DNA of 64,000 bases. It comes from Falsiruegeria litorea R37. GTDB lineage: Bacteria > Pseudomonadota > Alphaproteobacteria > Rhodobacterales > Rhodobacteraceae. Shown here piece by piece: positions 45,173 to 53,664 of the stretch. Below the pieces are notes generated by a model. That model saw only the letters and a program-made list of their open reading frames with translations. It had not been told where the DNA came from and ran no database searches. The stretch spans positions 62,001-126,000 of the forward strand of contig NZ_FWFO01000002.1 of NCBI RefSeq assembly GCF_900172225.1, in the 5' to 3' direction. The position numbers and the translations under genes were made by a program. The number at the start of each line of letters is the position of its first letter. The first letter of the stretch is position 1.

Positions 45173-46690
45173 TCAGTGCTCCTCCTCTTCGGGATCAAGG
45201 TTCACGATCACCAGGTTTTCAAGAAAGGCGATTAACTCGCCCTGCGCGGGCTCTTCCATCGCCAGAAAAGCCTGCTTGCTGGCCATTGCCTCTCCCCCAT
45301 GCGCTAGGATCGCATCGCGCAATGTCGTAGCGTGCCCGTTGTGCAGCCAGGGCCCGGTGGACCCAACTCCGGCCAGCGACCGGGTGGGCCAGACCGATGC
45401 GCCAAAGCCAAAGGCATCCACAGGATCGGCCAGTCCCGGCCCCATGTCGTGGCGTCGGAAGTCGGAATACCAGGTCAGCTCTGCGCCATTGTCACCCCGT
45501 TTGGGAAAGCTGCCCAGTTGCAGGATGCTGCCGTCCGCCTGTTCAATCCGGTTGTTTGGCTGATCGCCGGTCAGATCGAACCAGACGGGCGCTTGGGCAT
45601 AAAGCCCCTGTGCCATTGCGTCCGATCCATCAGGCAAAGTGTCTTCGGCAAATCCGGGCACTGCGCTTGGCTCGGAAAAGCGGGCGTTTTCTATTGGCAG
45701 GCTGGGCACGTGGCACGAGGTGCATTTGGCCTGCACCAGGCGGGTTTGCCCTCGCTCGATCCGGGCGCGCTCTTTCTGGGTCAGCTCGTGCAGGCCAAGA
45801 TCGGCAAGTTCCAGCAACGAGGTCGGGCGCTCCAGGGCGGCCATATAGATCGTGACCGCCGTTACGTCGCCGACGCTCAACTCGCCGGTGACGCCATCAT
45901 AATCACCGTCTTTCTCGCCCACCAGTTCCACGGCCTGCAAACCCATCTCATTATGCGCGGCGTTGCGAGCAAAAGCGCGCAAGGTGGCGTGGTTGCCTTT
46001 CCACCCGAACATGCGCACGACCAGATCGGGGTCGACGCCTTCGACCGCTGATCGGTCCAGCGTTGCGGTGCACTCTGCGCCTGCGTCATCGGGCTGCGCA
46101 GTGATCTTGCCAAAGGAAACGCCCTTGGTTTCCAGATCCAGGGTTACTGCGGACTGATCCGAGCAGGCGCGATCCGCTGCTTGCAGCGCAATGGCGTGCA
46201 GGTCCATCGTCATCTCTTCGGCCACGCGCTGAACCGCGCCAAGGCCAAAGAGATGCAGCGTGTTTCGCTCCAGAAACTGCGCCGGATCGCCAGTGTGGAG
46301 CGGATCAACCGCCACATTCACTGCCATTGGCCCCGCACCATTGGCCAGCGGTGCAGCATGGCAGGCGATGCAGGATTGCGCCTGTGGGCCCCCTTCGCGG
46401 GTTGGAAAGTGCATGGCCCATTCGCCCGCGCCGGTTCGATCTGCACGTGGCAAACGGGTGAAGCTTTGCCCCGGTGCCACCGCAGCCCCGGCGCCATCTT
46501 CCAGTGTATAAGTGGCCTCGGTGATCTCATCGCCGACCTCGAACGCCTGTTCAAAGGCGGCCAGTCGGTCTTTGGCTAACAGTTGGTTCAACGCCGCCTG
46601 ATCGACCTGTGGCGGGGCTTCGGCCCAAACTGTGCTGTTGAAAAATGCAAAACAAACCGCGCCAAGGCGGAGTGTGTTCAAGTACGTCAT
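45173..46690 (-). CDS. DUF1111-family di-heme oxidoreductase (putative peroxidase)
   Basis: 505 residues. Signal peptide about 1-23 (LGAVCFAFFNSTVWA). Two c-type heme motifs: CIACH in the N-terminal third and CTSCHVP in the second half. The C-terminal FRRHDMGPGLAD, WPTRSLAGVG, WLHNGHATTLRDAI and AHGGEA match the DUF1111 di-heme putative peroxidase family. Periplasmic electron-transfer role; substrate unknown. Ends in an acidic EEEEH tail. Divergent from ogt. Related in type, but not in close sequence, to the truncated gene at the left window edge. Confidence 0.88.
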   Translation of the reverse strand: MTYLNTLRLGAVCFAFFNSTVWAEAPPQVDQAALNQLLAKDRLAAFEQAFEVGDEITEATYTLEDGAGAAVAPGQSFTRLPRADRTGAGEWAMHFPTREGGPQAQSCIACHAAPLANGAGPMAVNVAVDPLHTGDPAQFLERNTLHLFGLGAVQRVAEEMTMDLHAIALQAADRACSDQSAVTLDLETKGVSFGKITAQPDDAGAECTATLDRSAVEGVDPDLVVRMFGWKGNHATLRAFARNAAHNEMGLQAVELVGEKDGDYDGVTGELSVGDVTAVTIYMAALERPTSLLELADLGLHELTQKERARIERGQTRLVQAKCTSCHVPSLPIENARFSEPSAVPGFAEDTLPDGSDAMAQGLYAQAPVWFDLTGDQPNNRIEQADGSILQLGSFPKRGDNGAELTWYSDFRRHDMGPGLADPVDAFGFGASVWPTRSLAGVGSTGPWLHNGHATTLRDAILAHGGEAMASKQAFLAMEEPAQGELIAFLENLVIVNLDPEEEEH

Positions 46691-46853
46691 GTTTTTGCGA
46701 CCCTTCTCGTTGGTTCAGTGAGGTCGCCTGTTCCCACCCCATAGGTAGGTACGCTCGACGCGGTTCGCAAACCAAAATTTCCCCGTCGGCCAATTTCCAC
46801 TTTTCCGGTGAATGTGACTTGTGTCCTGTCCTGGCTTCTGGAACCGTGGCTTC

Positions 46854-47309
46854 ATGCCAATGATCGCAGTTGATACACAATTCGGAACACTCGGGATCGT
46901 CGAAGAGGACGGGGCCATCACCAAGCTGGTTTGGGATGGTGAAAATCAGGGCGTGGTCACGCCGCTGCTGACCAAGGCGGCGGTCCAGATGGCGGCTTAT
47001 GACGCTGGTGAGTTGGAAGGGTTCGATCTGCCGCTCAGGGTCGAAGGGTCGCAAATGCAGCGTGATGTCTGCGCAGCCATGTTGGCGATACCCTTTGGCT
47101 ATACCCGCACCTATGGCGAACTGGCCCGAGAGCTGGGGTATTCGGCGCAATCCGTGGGTCAGGGCTGTGGCGGCAATCCGATCCCTGTGATCATTCCCTG
47201 CCACCGCGTGATGGGGGCCAAGGGGCTGACCGGATTTTCGGGTAAAGGTGGGGTCGAAATGAAAGTCGCTCTGCTCAGGCACGAGGGCGCCGCAGGCTTG
47301 CTCATCTGA
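46854..47309 (+). CDS. ogt: Methylated-DNA--protein-cysteine methyltransferase
   Basis: 151 residues. Active-site IPCHRVMGAKG contains the methyl-accepting cysteine; YTRTYGELARELG and GYSAQSVGQGCGGNPIPV form the DNA-binding region. It repairs O6-methylguanine by suicidal transfer. ATG at 46854 (MPMIAVDTQFG) or 46860 are both possible; a GTG at 46821 adds 11 residues of no family likeness. Not an Ada fusion: no N-terminal zinc or AraC domain. Divergent from the DUF1111 gene. Confidence 0.93.
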   Translation: MPMIAVDTQFGTLGIVEEDGAITKLVWDGENQGVVTPLLTKAAVQMAAYDAGELEGFDLPLRVEGSQMQRDVCAAMLAIPFGYTRTYGELARELGYSAQSVGQGCGGNPIPVIIPCHRVMGAKGLTGFSGKGGVEMKVALLRHEGAAGLLI

Positions 47310-47378
47310 CTTGGATCAAGGCACAGTGGGCTTGGACCAAAGCACATTATGTCCGAAACAGATTGCAAGGAGACCGCC

Positions 47379-47840
47379 ATGACCACAGATCGCGCGGCGT
47401 TGAAACAGGCCGTTCACGACAAGCTCTTATCGATGGAAGAGGCCGAACTGGCCACGGCAATCGCCCATTACGAGGCGTTCTTGCAAGACAGCCAGATGGA
47501 CGATCGCGAAACCCACGACAAGGACGACATGGTCGCCGCGCGCGAGAACGCGGATCTGGCGGCGGCGTTTGATACCCCGGTGCAGACCCATCATGCCAAG
47601 ATCGACGTGATCGAGAACATGGATTTCTCGCTGACGGACACTGTGGGGCCGGGCTCTGTGGTGTCGTTCAATAACCGCAATTTCATCGTTGCGGTCTCGA
47701 CTACACGGTTCGATGTGGACGGTGTGACCTATATGGGGATCTCGCCACAAAGCCCGATTTACAAGGCGATGGCTGGGGCCAAGGCGGGCGAAAGTTTTGA
47801 GCACAACGGCCGCAGCTTTGTCATTGAGGACGTGCTATAA
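47379..47840 (+). CDS. GreA/GreB C-terminal domain-like protein
   Basis: 153 residues. Start at 47379 has AAGGAG 8 bases upstream; an earlier in-frame ATG at 47349 lacks one. The N-terminal half is helical and acidic (LLSMEEAELATAIAHYEAFL, DDRETHDKDDMV), the C-terminal half is a small beta domain (TVGPGSVVSFNNRNFIVAVS, ISPQSPIYKAMAGAKAGE) like the FKBP-like C-terminal domain of GreA and Rnk. The layout, helices then a Gre-type domain, suggests an RNA polymerase-binding protein, but the helical part is shorter than in true GreA. Convergent with pcs, 3 bases apart. Confidence 0.7.
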   Translation: MTTDRAALKQAVHDKLLSMEEAELATAIAHYEAFLQDSQMDDRETHDKDDMVAARENADLAAAFDTPVQTHHAKIDVIENMDFSLTDTVGPGSVVSFNNRNFIVAVSTTRFDVDGVTYMGISPQSPIYKAMAGAKAGESFEHNGRSFVIEDVL

Positions 47841-47843
47841 CGA

Positions 47844-48539
47844 TCAGGCATTGCGCTCAGGTATCAGCTGCTGCGCAATGCCTGCCACCAGCAGATAAGA
47901 GCTAGTGATGATCAGACCCCAGTGCGCCCAGCTTTCCGGGTGAAAATCGACCCAGGCTGCCCAACCGGCAAAAAAGGTCCAGGCCAATGCCATCGACAGG
48001 CTGAGCGGTCGCCAGCGTTCGGTGCGTACGGGGTGGATGAACTTGAGCGGCAGAAACATCGCGATTGCCAGCGCCGTCACAAGGCCTAGGCTGACCCAGA
48101 AGTTGGGCTCCAGCGCAAAGATCACCAGCACCAGCATGTTCCAGCACCCGGGGAAGCCGGAAAAGGAGTTGTCCTTTGTTTTCATACGGGTGTCGGCAAA
48201 ATACATCGCACTGGCAAAGGTGATCACGATGATCGCGAACCAGCCTGTCCAGCCGTCCATGAGCCCTGATTTGAACAGCGCAAAGGCCGGGATGAAGACA
48301 TAGGTCAGATAGTCGATGATCAGGTCAAGCAGCACGCCATCGAATTCAGGTGCATAGGTTTTGACATTGTATTTCCGCGCCATTGGGCCGTCGATGCCGT
48401 CCACGAAAAAGGCCACGACAAGCCACAGGAACATCAGGTCCCATTTGGCGTCGACAGCGGCCAGCATTGCCAGCATCGCAAAAACGGCGCCGGTGGCTGT
48501 CAACAGGTGAACGGAGAGAGCTTTGAACTGCGGTGTCAT
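47844..48539 (-). CDS. pcs: Phosphatidylcholine synthase
   Basis: 231 residues with about seven or eight membrane segments. CDP-alcohol phosphotransferase motif: D47, D50-G51, A54-R55, then D67 and D72 (VDGIDGPMARKYNV, FDGVLLDL). The N-terminal LSVHLLTATGAVFAMLA and the MKTKDNSFSGFPGCWN loop are typical of Pcs. It joins CDP-diacylglycerol with choline to give phosphatidylcholine directly, common in alphaproteobacteria that take up choline. Between the Gre-like gene and xerC; own promoter expected. Confidence 0.92.
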   Translation of the reverse strand: MTPQFKALSVHLLTATGAVFAMLAMLAAVDAKWDLMFLWLVVAFFVDGIDGPMARKYNVKTYAPEFDGVLLDLIIDYLTYVFIPAFALFKSGLMDGWTGWFAIIVITFASAMYFADTRMKTKDNSFSGFPGCWNMLVLVIFALEPNFWVSLGLVTALAIAMFLPLKFIHPVRTERWRPLSLSMALAWTFFAGWAAWVDFHPESWAHWGLIITSSYLLVAGIAQQLIPERNA

Positions 48540-48633
48540 TTGCCTGTCATGACGGAAAACGCGCGGGACTGCAAACGATTGGTCCCTGAGAATGGCTGCA
48601 AGGGAAGGAATCCCTGACCATCGGTAAAACGTG

Positions 48634-49554
48634 TCACGCCTTGGGGTGTGTGCGGTTGTAGATGTCCATCAGATGCTTCGTATCCACGGCGGTATAGGCT
48701 TGCGTGGTGGACAGTGAAGCATGCCCCAACAGCTCTTGGATTGCGCGCAGGTCACCGCCTGCTTCCAGCAGATGGGTGGCAAAGCTGTGGCGCATGGCGT
48801 GGGGTGTTGCCGTTGCAGGCAGGCCCAACTGCATCCGCGCCTTGGCCATGGCGCCTTGAATGGCGCGCGGCGACAGCGCCCCACCCCGCGCGCCGCGAAA
48901 CAAAGGTGCGTCCGGATCCTTGGCGTGCGGACATAAGCGCAGATAGGTCTCGACCGCGTCGCGGGCGGCATCGATCACCGGCACCACACGTTCCTTGTTG
49001 CCCTTGCCGAAGATGCGCAAGCTCCTAGGCAGGGGGGCGTCCTTGCCCTTCAGCGAGAGAGCCTCGGAAATCCGCAGGCCGCAGCCATAAAGCAGCGTGA
49101 CCACGGCGACATCGCGCGCGGCGACCCAATCAGACAGCGATTGCAGCTCGACCGTTTCGATCATCGCCTTGGCGGCATCCTGCGGCAGGGGGCGGGGCAG
49201 CTTGCGCTGGAACTTGGGCGCGCGGGTGGACAGAACCGCAGTGGGTTCAAACCCCTCACGCTCGGCCAGCCACTTGTAGAAGCTTTTGACCGCCGAAAGC
49301 TTGCGCGCCAGTGACCGGGCGCCGACACCATCACCCCGCACATGCGCCATCCAAGACCGCATGTCGCTGACGGTGATTTTTTCCAGCGGCTTCAGCCCGT
49401 GTGGTTCGCCGTGGTGCAAGGTCATGAACGACAGAAAGTCGGTGACGTCACCCTGATAAGCGATGATCGTGTTCTCGGACCGGCCCATCAGCGATTTCTG
49501 CGCCTCTAGCCAGGACTGGAGCGCATCGCGGCAGGCCGGAGAGATCAGGCTCAT
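48634..49554 (-). CDS. xerC: Tyrosine recombinase XerC
   Basis: 306 residues. N-terminal SAM-like core-binding domain (SENTIIAYQGDVTDFLSF) and a catalytic domain with GCGLRISEALSL (Arg), FGKGNKERVVP (Lys), HAMRHSFATHLLEAGGD (His-x-x-Arg) and LGHASLSTTQAYT (His, Tyr). It resolves chromosome dimers at dif with XerD. Its position directly behind a DUF484 gene (4-base overlap) is the standard housekeeping arrangement in proteobacteria, so it is not evidence of an integrated element. Confidence 0.93.
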   Translation of the reverse strand: MSLISPACRDALQSWLEAQKSLMGRSENTIIAYQGDVTDFLSFMTLHHGEPHGLKPLEKITVSDMRSWMAHVRGDGVGARSLARKLSAVKSFYKWLAEREGFEPTAVLSTRAPKFQRKLPRPLPQDAAKAMIETVELQSLSDWVAARDVAVVTLLYGCGLRISEALSLKGKDAPLPRSLRIFGKGNKERVVPVIDAARDAVETYLRLCPHAKDPDAPLFRGARGGALSPRAIQGAMAKARMQLGLPATATPHAMRHSFATHLLEAGGDLRAIQELLGHASLSTTQAYTAVDTKHLMDIYNRTHPKA

Positions 49555-50258
49555 GACAGCCAGTGGCGCATCGACCGTTCAAACACGCCGGCAAAGAACG
49601 AGAGCAGGTCGGTGCCTTGCTGTGGGGTAAACTGATGCGGGTCCTCGGCCCCCATGGCCAGCATGCCGGGCAGGCGGCCATTGCCGAAGTCGAGCTTCAG
49701 ACAGGCTTCGGACCGGATCCAGTCGGCGCGCGGGCCATAGATCTGGGTCGAGGCCGTTTGCATCTGCCGCAAAGTGACCTGCCGTGCGCCGGTGTTGCGG
49801 CCATTGGTCAGGTAGCTTTCGATAAAGCCGGGTTCGGCAATGGACAGCACGTCGCCCAAGCGTTGTACAGCCGGGTCATTGTCGTTCTGGACAGATTCCA
49901 GAACCAGGGTGATGGCGTCGACGCGCAGGATTTCGGCAACCTCGCCGCCCAGATCCTTGAGGAAGGTTTCAAAATCCGTGGGGTCCATCATCCGCAGGAT
50001 GGCACGGTGCACCTGGTTGGTGCCGGCCAGGTTTTCATAGGCAGCGGCAATGACCGAGCGATGGGTGTCCTCGAGCCGGTCCAGGCGTGCCTCAAGCCGC
50101 TCCATGGCGATGCCGCGCAAGTCGACGATATTGCCACCCATCGCACGCTCGTTGGCGGCGACGAGGGCATGCATCAGGTCCTTGTCGTCAAGCACGGTGT
50201 CGGGCTTGGCGATGATCGCCTCACGCAATGCGTTTTCCAGTTTCGGGCTGCTGCTCAT
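49551..50258 (-). CDS. DUF484 family protein (GAF-like)
   Basis: 235 residues. N-terminal helical part (LENALREAIIAKPDTVLDD, LVAANERAMGGNIVDLRG), then a GAF-like domain ending LAMGAEDPHQFTPQQGTDLL. DUF484 genes typically sit before xerC; the stop overlaps the xerC start (ATGA). Molecular role unknown. Upstream is a large palindromic element and then the transaldolase gene on the same strand. Confidence 0.9.
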   Translation of the reverse strand: MSSSPKLENALREAIIAKPDTVLDDKDLMHALVAANERAMGGNIVDLRGIAMERLEARLDRLEDTHRSVIAAAYENLAGTNQVHRAILRMMDPTDFETFLKDLGGEVAEILRVDAITLVLESVQNDNDPAVQRLGDVLSIAEPGFIESYLTNGRNTGARQVTLRQMQTASTQIYGPRADWIRSEACLKLDFGNGRLPGMLAMGAEDPHQFTPQQGTDLLSFFAGVFERSMRHWLS

Positions 50259-50381
50259 TCTAGCCTCGTTTTTGTATTGGGCCGGTTCATAGCATGGGAA
50301 TGCGCTTTGGGGTCGGAAAAATCAACCGGCCCGTCGAATTGTCGTCAGATGTGCGCGGATTGCCACCGGAAGCGCACGGCA

Positions 50382-50584
50382 GGGAGAGCTCCCGCCCGTC
50401 GGCACCAGATCAAAGATCTGGCCCCTCCCGTTGGGCCCAGCGCCGCGCTACGCGCGGCGCGGTCGGTGCTTTGTTCGAACGGGTGGCGGCTGGACGCAAA
50501 CGCAGCGCGCCGCAGGCGCGCTGCCCGGCCCAACCGGCGGCGCTCGATCTTTGATCGAGCAACAGAGGGCGGGAGCCTCCCCCC
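50382..50584. repeat. Dispersed palindromic element, copy E (complete head-to-head pair)
   Basis: About 203 bp. Left end GGGAGAGCTCCCGCCC (50382-50397), right end GGGCGGGAGCCTCCCC (from 50568). Four perfect hairpins: CCAGATC-AAA-GATCTGG (50405-50421), GCGCCGCGC-TAC-GCGCGGCGC (50440-50460), GCAGCGCGCC-GCA-GGCGCGCTGC (50502-50524) and GCTCGATC-TTT-GATCGAGC (50542-50560). Cores CGTTGGGCC (50430-50438) and GGCCCAACCGG (50527-50537) are inverted. Starts 11 bases behind the transaldolase stop and occupies most of the 337-base gap 50259-50595; the remainder shows nothing else. Confidence 0.9.
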
Positions 50585-50595
50585 GCCGCGCAAGA

Positions 50596-51249
50596 TCAGA
50601 GGATCTTGATGTCGGCGGCTTTGATGTCTGCCAGGAAAGCGTCGAGGCCTTTGTCGGTCAGCGGGTGGTTGACCATCGCCTTGATCACGGCAGGTGGCGC
50701 GGTGATCACGTCGGCGCCGATGCGGGCGCTGTCCAGGATGTGGTTCACCGAGCGGATCGAGGCGGCCAGGATTTCCGTCTCGAACCCGAAGTTATCATAG
50801 ATTGTGCGGATGTCTTCGATCAGTTCCATGCCGTCGAGGTTGATGTCATCCAGACGACCGATGAAGGGCGAGATAAAGCTCGCGCCTGCCTTGGCCGCCA
50901 GCAGCGCCTGGTTGGCCGAGAAGCAGAGCGTCACGTTCACCATGTGACCATCATCGGTCAGGGTCTTGCAGGCCTTTAGGCCATCCCAGGTCAGCGGCAC
51001 TTTGACGGCGATGTTTTCGGCGATCTCAACCAGTTTGCGGCCTTCGGCAATCATCGTCTCGGCATCTGTCGCGGTCACCTCGGCGGACACCGGGCCGTCG
51101 ACGAGATCACAGATCTCTTTCGTGACCTCGATAATGTCGCGACCGGATTTCTTGATCAGCGAGGGGTTGGTGGTCACACCGTCCACCATGCCCAGGTCGT
51201 TCAGCTCGGCAATGGCGTCGATTTCGGCGGTATCAACGAAGAATTTCAT
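50596..51249 (-). CDS. tal: Transaldolase (TalC/fructose-6-phosphate aldolase-like)
   Basis: 217 residues, the short single-domain transaldolase type. [13 protein letters not shown] at the N-terminus, GVTTNPSLI, the Schiff-base lysine in [31 protein letters not shown] and [10 protein letters not shown] are all conserved. It transfers dihydroxyacetone units between sugar phosphates in the pentose phosphate pathway; the F6P aldolase activity of some relatives cannot be excluded. Divergent from priA. Confidence 0.93.
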   Translation of the reverse strand: MKFFVDTAEIDAIAELNDLGMVDGVTTNPSLIKKSGRDIIEVTKEICDLVDGPVSAEVTATDAETMIAEGRKLVEIAENIAVKVPLTWDGLKACKTLTDDGHMVNVTLCFSANQALLAAKAGASFISPFIGRLDDINLDGMELIEDIRTIYDNFGFETEILAASIRSVNHILDSARIGADVITAPPAVIKAMVNHPLTDKGLDAFLADIKAADIKIL

Positions 51250-51341
51250 GGGGGCAGTCCTTTGATGGGTTGGCCTCTGTCCCGGATGCCTTTACCTCAT
51301 GAAGGGACCCACTGAAACCCCTGGCCCACGAAAGGTGATCC

Positions 51342-53537
51342 GTGCCCGATCCAGAGTTTTTCGACCAAGGTGATCTGGTTGCTGTCCTGACCACGCAACC
51401 CCTTGATCGGCTTCTGGATTACAAAGCGCCCGAAGGCGGTTGCTTTCGGGGTGCCTTTGTCGAGGTCCCGCTTGGCCCCCGCAAGGTGATGGGCGTCGTC
51501 TGGGGGCCGGGGCAAGGAGATTTCGACCGGTCCAGGATTCGCTCGGTCATCCGGGTGCTGGATGTGGCCCCGATGCGCGACGAGATGCGTACGTTTCTGG
51601 GCCGCGCCGCTGACTACACGCTGACACCCATGTCGATGATGCTGCGGCTTGCGACCCGCGCGCCGGGCCTGGGCGATCCGCAATCCATGCGCAAGGTATA
51701 TCGCTTGGGCGAAGGGGTGCCGGATCGTCAAACCGACGCGCGACGCCGTGTGCTCGAAGTGCTGCGCGAATACGGCGGGTTGTCGTTCACGCTCAAGGAA
51801 CTGGCAGAAATGGCCGGGGTGACTCCGACGGTCGTCAAGGGGTTGGTAAAACAGGATGTCGTCCGAGAGGAGGACAGTCCCCGTGATCTGCCTTATCCAC
51901 ATCTGGACCCCGACCTGCCAAGCAAGGACTTGAGCGACGACCAAGCGACCGCCGCCGAAACCCTGCGCGCTGGGCTACAATCACAGAAATACGGCACGAC
52001 GCTGCTCAAGGGTGTGACCGGTTCCGGCAAGACAGAGGTCTATCTGGAGGCCGTCGCCGAATGTCTGCGCCTAGGTAAACAAGCTCTCGTGCTGCTGCCC
52101 GAGATTGCACTGACCGCTGAATTCCTGACCCGGATCGAGGCTCGGTTTGGCGCACGGCCCGCCGAATGGCACTCGGGCGTCACGATGACGGAACGGCGCC
52201 GGGTTTGGCGCATGGTGGGTCAGGGGGACGCGCAGGTGGTGGTCGGTGCGCGCTCGTCGCTGTTTCTGCCGTTCCGCCACCTTGGCCTGATCATTGTGGA
52301 TGAGGAACACGACACCTCTTACAAGCAAGAGGATGGCGTGACCTACAACGCCCGCGACATGGCGGTGCTGCGGTCGGCCATTTGCGGCGCCCGTGTCGTG
52401 CTGGCCAGCGCCACGCCCTCGCTGGAAAGCTGGGCCAATGCGGACGCGGGAAAATACGAAAAGATCGAGCTGACCTCGCGGTTTGGCGCGTCCGTGATGC
52501 CGGAAATGCGGGCCATCGACATGCGCGTCGAAAGCATGCCGGCCAGCACCTGGATCTCGCCCACCCTGCGCCAGGCGGTCGAAGATCGGCGGGCCAAGGG
52601 CGAACAGTCGCTCCTTTTCATCAACCGTCGCGGCTATGCGCCGGTCACGATCTGCCGGGCTTGCGGGCATCAGATCGGCTGTGACAATTGCGACGCCCGT
52701 ATGGTCGAGCACCGCTTCCTCAAACGCCTGATGTGCCACCAATGCGGTGAGACCAAACCGATGCCTGACGCTTGCCCATCCTGCGAAGTCGAAGGCAAAC
52801 TAGCCCCGGTTGGACCAGGTATCGAACGGCTGGCCGAAGAGGCGCTGGAGACCTTTCCCGATGCCAACATCGCCACGCTGAGTTCCGACATGTTCGGCTC
52901 AGCCCGCGCGCTTAAGGCCAAGATCGAAGAGATCGCCGAGGGCGAGGCCGATATCATCATCGGCACACAGTTGGTGGCCAAGGGGCACAACTTCCCGAAC
53001 TTGACCTTGGTGGGGGTGATCGACGCCGATCTGGGCCTGCAGGGCTCGGATCTGCGTGCGGCTGAACGCACGTTCCAACTGATGCGGCAGGTGGCCGGGC
53101 GCGCCGGGCGGGCCGAAAAGCCGGGGCAGGCGCTGTTGCAGACGTTTCAGCCCGAGCATCCGGTGATCCGCGCGATCCTGTCGGGGGATGAAAACGGGTT
53201 TTGGTCGGCCGAGGCCGCCGAACGGCAGGCCGCTGGTGTGCCGCCTTATGGCCGAATGGCGGGGATTGTGCTGTCGGGGCCTGACGTGGCGGCGGTGTTT
53301 GATCTGGGCAACGCGATGGCGCGCAATGATGGCCCCCTCCGTCAGATCGGCGCGCAAGTGTTTGGGCCTGCCCCGGCCCCTATCGCACGCATTCGCGGGC
53401 GCCACCGCGTGCGGTTGTTGGTCAAGGCGGACAAGGGTGCGCCGATTCAGGACGCCATCGCCCGCTGGATCGCACCTCTGCGCCTGACAGGTGACTTGCG
53501 CCTGAGCGTCGATATCGATCCGCAGAGCTTTCTCTGA
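51342..53537 (+). CDS. priA: Primosomal replication protein N' (PriA helicase)
   Basis: 731 residues from GTG 51342 (AAAGGTGA upstream). Walker A GVTGSGKTEVY, DEEHDTSYKQED box, and eight zinc-binding cysteines in CRACGHQIGCDNC and CHQCGE..CPSC. The 3' DNA-binding domain is at the N-terminus (VAVLTTQPLDRLLDYKAP) and helicase motifs V-VI (GTQLVAKGHNFPNLT, AGRAGRAEKPGQ) are at the C-terminal half. It restarts stalled replication forks. Divergent from transaldolase. Confidence 0.95.
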   Translation: MPDPEFFDQGDLVAVLTTQPLDRLLDYKAPEGGCFRGAFVEVPLGPRKVMGVVWGPGQGDFDRSRIRSVIRVLDVAPMRDEMRTFLGRAADYTLTPMSMMLRLATRAPGLGDPQSMRKVYRLGEGVPDRQTDARRRVLEVLREYGGLSFTLKELAEMAGVTPTVVKGLVKQDVVREEDSPRDLPYPHLDPDLPSKDLSDDQATAAETLRAGLQSQKYGTTLLKGVTGSGKTEVYLEAVAECLRLGKQALVLLPEIALTAEFLTRIEARFGARPAEWHSGVTMTERRRVWRMVGQGDAQVVVGARSSLFLPFRHLGLIIVDEEHDTSYKQEDGVTYNARDMAVLRSAICGARVVLASATPSLESWANADAGKYEKIELTSRFGASVMPEMRAIDMRVESMPASTWISPTLRQAVEDRRAKGEQSLLFINRRGYAPVTICRACGHQIGCDNCDARMVEHRFLKRLMCHQCGETKPMPDACPSCEVEGKLAPVGPGIERLAEEALETFPDANIATLSSDMFGSARALKAKIEEIAEGEADIIIGTQLVAKGHNFPNLTLVGVIDADLGLQGSDLRAAERTFQLMRQVAGRAGRAEKPGQALLQTFQPEHPVIRAILSGDENGFWSAEAAERQAAGVPPYGRMAGIVLSGPDVAAVFDLGNAMARNDGPLRQIGAQVFGPAPAPIARIRGRHRVRLLVKADKGAPIQDAIARWIAPLRLTGDLRLSVDIDPQSFL

Positions 53538-53664
53538 TTGTCGCCTGACACGCTGCCTAGCCAGAACGCTTGACACTCCAAAATATCTGCGCGCTGACGC
53601 AGACGAGATGTGCGCTGGTCTCTTTGCGCTCGCCAGCGCCCACCAATCGGCGTAGAGAAATCTC

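Noticed and set aside
48634-49554. Tyrosine recombinase as sign of an integrated element
   Set aside because: It is XerC in its usual place beside DUF484, with no phage or plasmid genes, attachment repeats or tRNA nearby.
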